Shown piece after piece: positions 6,129 to 7,312 of a stretch of DNA of 7,312 nucleotides. Below the pieces are notes generated by a model that saw only the letters and a list, made by a program, of their open reading frames with translations, was not told the origin of the DNA and did not search any database. Position 1 is the first letter of the stretch, and every line of letters starts with the position of its first letter. The DNA lies in assembly GCA_000493965.1 (NCBI GenBank), contig AWNV01000067.1, forward strand, positions 1-7,312. Direction: 5' to 3'. Made by a program: the position numbers and the translations under genes. Source of the stretch: Candidatus Aminicenans sakinawicola JGI OTU-1 (GTDB taxonomy: Bacteria; Acidobacteriota; Aminicenantia; Aminicenantales; Aminicenantaceae).

Positions 6129-6170
6129 TATCAAAAAGTCAATAAATGGGGACGGTTCTATTTTTTGATA
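6129..6170. repeat. TGGGGACGGTTCT-type repeat fragment within a 9-bp inverted repeat
   Basis: TATCAAAAA (6129-6137) is the exact reverse complement of TTTTTGATA (6162-6170). Between them sits TGGGGACGGTTCT (6147-6159). From memory, this GGGGACGGTTCT word recurs in many bacterial genomes close to IS200/REP-type (Y1) transposase genes and as solo intergenic copies. No transposase is in the window, so it would be a solo copy. Confidence 0.45.
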
Positions 6171-6207
6171 CTCTTTCTTAAAAAACCATGACAAAGGAAG
6201 TACACCT

Positions 6208-6246
6208 TAAAAAAGATTTAAATTTGGTCTTGAAATCCAGACCATT
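6208..6246 (-). terminator. Weak intrinsic-terminator-like hairpin after the arylsulfotransferase-like gene
   Basis: On the minus strand TGGTCT and AGACCA (6244-6239 and 6230-6225) form a 6-bp stem with an 8-nt loop, about 30 nt past the stop codon. Three A-T pairs can add below a 2-nt bulge. A run of six T (6214-6209) follows after about 10 nt. The stem is short and the U-run distant, so the call is weak. Confidence 0.3.
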
Positions 6247-6276
6247 TCCTATGTAAAACCTGTACCATAAGAGAAG

Positions 6277-7312
6277 CTATTCCAAGCTGGTGAGGAAGAG
6301 GTATTTTTTCGAATCGATAAGCCTGGTCATTCGGTATATGGCTGCTCTTTTTTCATCTTCCATTCTTATCTCTGGGTTGAAGAACTCCCACATAATCTCT
6401 TTCCCATAGCTTACTTCAAAGACGCGACCTTTATCGCTTTCTGTTATGAGTGTGTTTCCATTCGGCAATCTTTGACTTGAGCCTCTTGATACAGAGAAAA
6501 ACTGCTGAGCAGGATCAGACTGATACTCCCAGACAATTTTCTTACTTGGAGGATCGAGCTCCACAACTCGAGAATGTCTTCTCTCAACCCCATTATCGAA
6601 AATCAGAATATGACCGTTTTCTAACAAGGCGGGGTGGTGGGGTTTACTTAAATTCCCGGGTCCCCACTTCCACACCATTTTCTGTTTCTCGAGGTCAACG
6701 ATCCCCACGAGGTCTAGTTTTAGAGCACAAACCAAAAGATTGCCTTTCTGGCCAACTTTATCGATATTCCTGTCTACGATTTCAACCGTGTTTATATGGA
6801 AGATATCCTGAGGGTCTCTGCTGGTGAATTGGAAATCATTATTCACTTTCCTCCTCTCGAGCTCCTTCAGGTTGCGAGGATTATTCAACCAGCGACGTAT
6901 TTCGGCGAATTTACCAGTGGGAATCTCTCGTTTGAATACATCAAAAAGAGAGACCTTTTTCTTGATCTCTCCCTCTGGGGAGAGGATGACAATATATTCA
7001 TTCAGGATCGGGATTGAGAAACCTGAGACAAAAACAGATTCCTCTTCCCTCGCCAAAGAATAGATGTCTCCATTTTCGGCCACAGCAAGATCATGATGGA
7101 AGCGCATGTGTTGGAACCATTTGATGTTTGAATCCCAATCCAGCTTCACCAGCATTCTGTCTTTTACAATGGCTAACAGGTCACCATTCTTGCAGATCTC
7201 GACATGCTGCCAGGAATCATCTTCGTTGATCTTCCCTTCCCACGTATGCAAGATCCTTCCCTGCATGTCCATAAGATGAGCCATGGAGAGGTTTCTTGAA
7301 TTGTAGAGGTTT
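6277..7312 (-). CDS. Arylsulfotransferase-like beta-propeller protein, 5'-truncated by the window edge
   Basis: The frame is open to the right edge and homologous-looking sequence (LYNSRNLS) precedes the ATG at 7284, so that ATG is probably internal. About 344 residues are visible. Residues are numbered here from 7284. Propeller-like repeats carry the motif pattern of the family: AHLMDMQGRILHTWEG (2-17), FHHDLAVAENGDIY (62-75), DIFHINTVEIVDR (159-171), HHPALLENGHILIFDNG (215-231), and SQRLPNGNTLITE (269-281) before GRVFEV and IMWEF. These match the arylsulfotransferase (ASST/Arylsulfotran_2) group. Characterised ASSTs move sulfuryl groups between phenols through a histidine intermediate. Several histidines are present, but I cannot say by eye which, if any, is catalytic. 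Any signal peptide would lie in the missing part. The gene converges on the S9 peptidase gene. Confidence 0.8.
   Translation of the reverse strand, partial: NLYNSRNLSMAHLMDMQGRILHTWEGKINEDDSWQHVEICKNGDLLAIVKDRMLVKLDWDSNIKWFQHMRFHHDLAVAENGDIYSLAREEESVFVSGFSIPILNEYIVILSPEGEIKKKVSLFDVFKREIPTGKFAEIRRWLNNPRNLKELERRKVNNDFQFTSRDPQDIFHINTVEIVDRNIDKVGQKGNLLVCALKLDLVGIVDLEKQKMVWKWGPGNLSKPHHPALLENGHILIFDNGVERRHSRVVELDPPSKKIVWEYQSDPAQQFFSVSRGSSQRLPNGNTLITESDKGRVFEVSYGKEIMWEFFNPEIRMEDEKRAAIYRMTRLIDSKKYLFLTSLE

Overview
The window looks like chromosome of a Gram-negative (diderm) bacterium. Supporting signs are a TonB-type protein, an ECF sigma/anti-sigma pair with a membrane-anchored anti-sigma factor, and an exported S9 peptidase. 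The shape of the TonB protein (an extra extracytoplasmic domain, then polyproline, then TonB_C), the C-terminal motif of the anti-sigma factor, and the large S9 peptidase and arylsulfotransferase-like genes remind me of Acidobacteriota/Aminicenantes-type genomes. That is an inference from family resemblance, not a measured placement.

Layout. 1-716 (+) is the 3' part of an EamA/DMT-family permease gene, cut by the window edge. 717-995 is a gap between convergent genes filled almost entirely by a large nested inverted-repeat structure (739-995). 996-2948 (-) is a compact three-gene operon, read right to left: ECF sigma factor, zinc-finger anti-sigma factor, TonB-family protein. Its genes overlap by 14 nt and 4 nt. 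2949-3104 is a divergent promoter region. 3108-6005 (+) encodes a large secreted prolyl-oligopeptidase-family (S9) serine peptidase with an intact catalytic triad. 6006-6276 is a second convergent gap, with a 67-nt hairpin region, a GGGGACGGTTCT-type repeat motif inside a 9-bp inverted repeat, and a weak terminator-like hairpin. 6277-7312 (-) is an arylsulfotransferase-like beta-propeller gene, cut at its 5' end by the window edge.

How the parts may work together. The sigma factor, its membrane anti-sigma factor and the TonB-like protein are translationally coupled, and an ECF-like promoter lies just upstream, so an autoregulated envelope-response operon is the natural reading. The divergent S9 peptidase shares the promoter region and may or may not be in the same regulon. 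The two edge genes show no evident link to this operon.

The least explained signal is 739-995. A long palindromic hairpin has its right arm split by a 133-nt AT-rich segment that itself carries 14-bp perfect inverted repeats. It can be read as a repeat-within-repeat insertion, or as an RNA with a three-way junction. No CRISPR array, tRNA, rRNA or transposase gene was seen.
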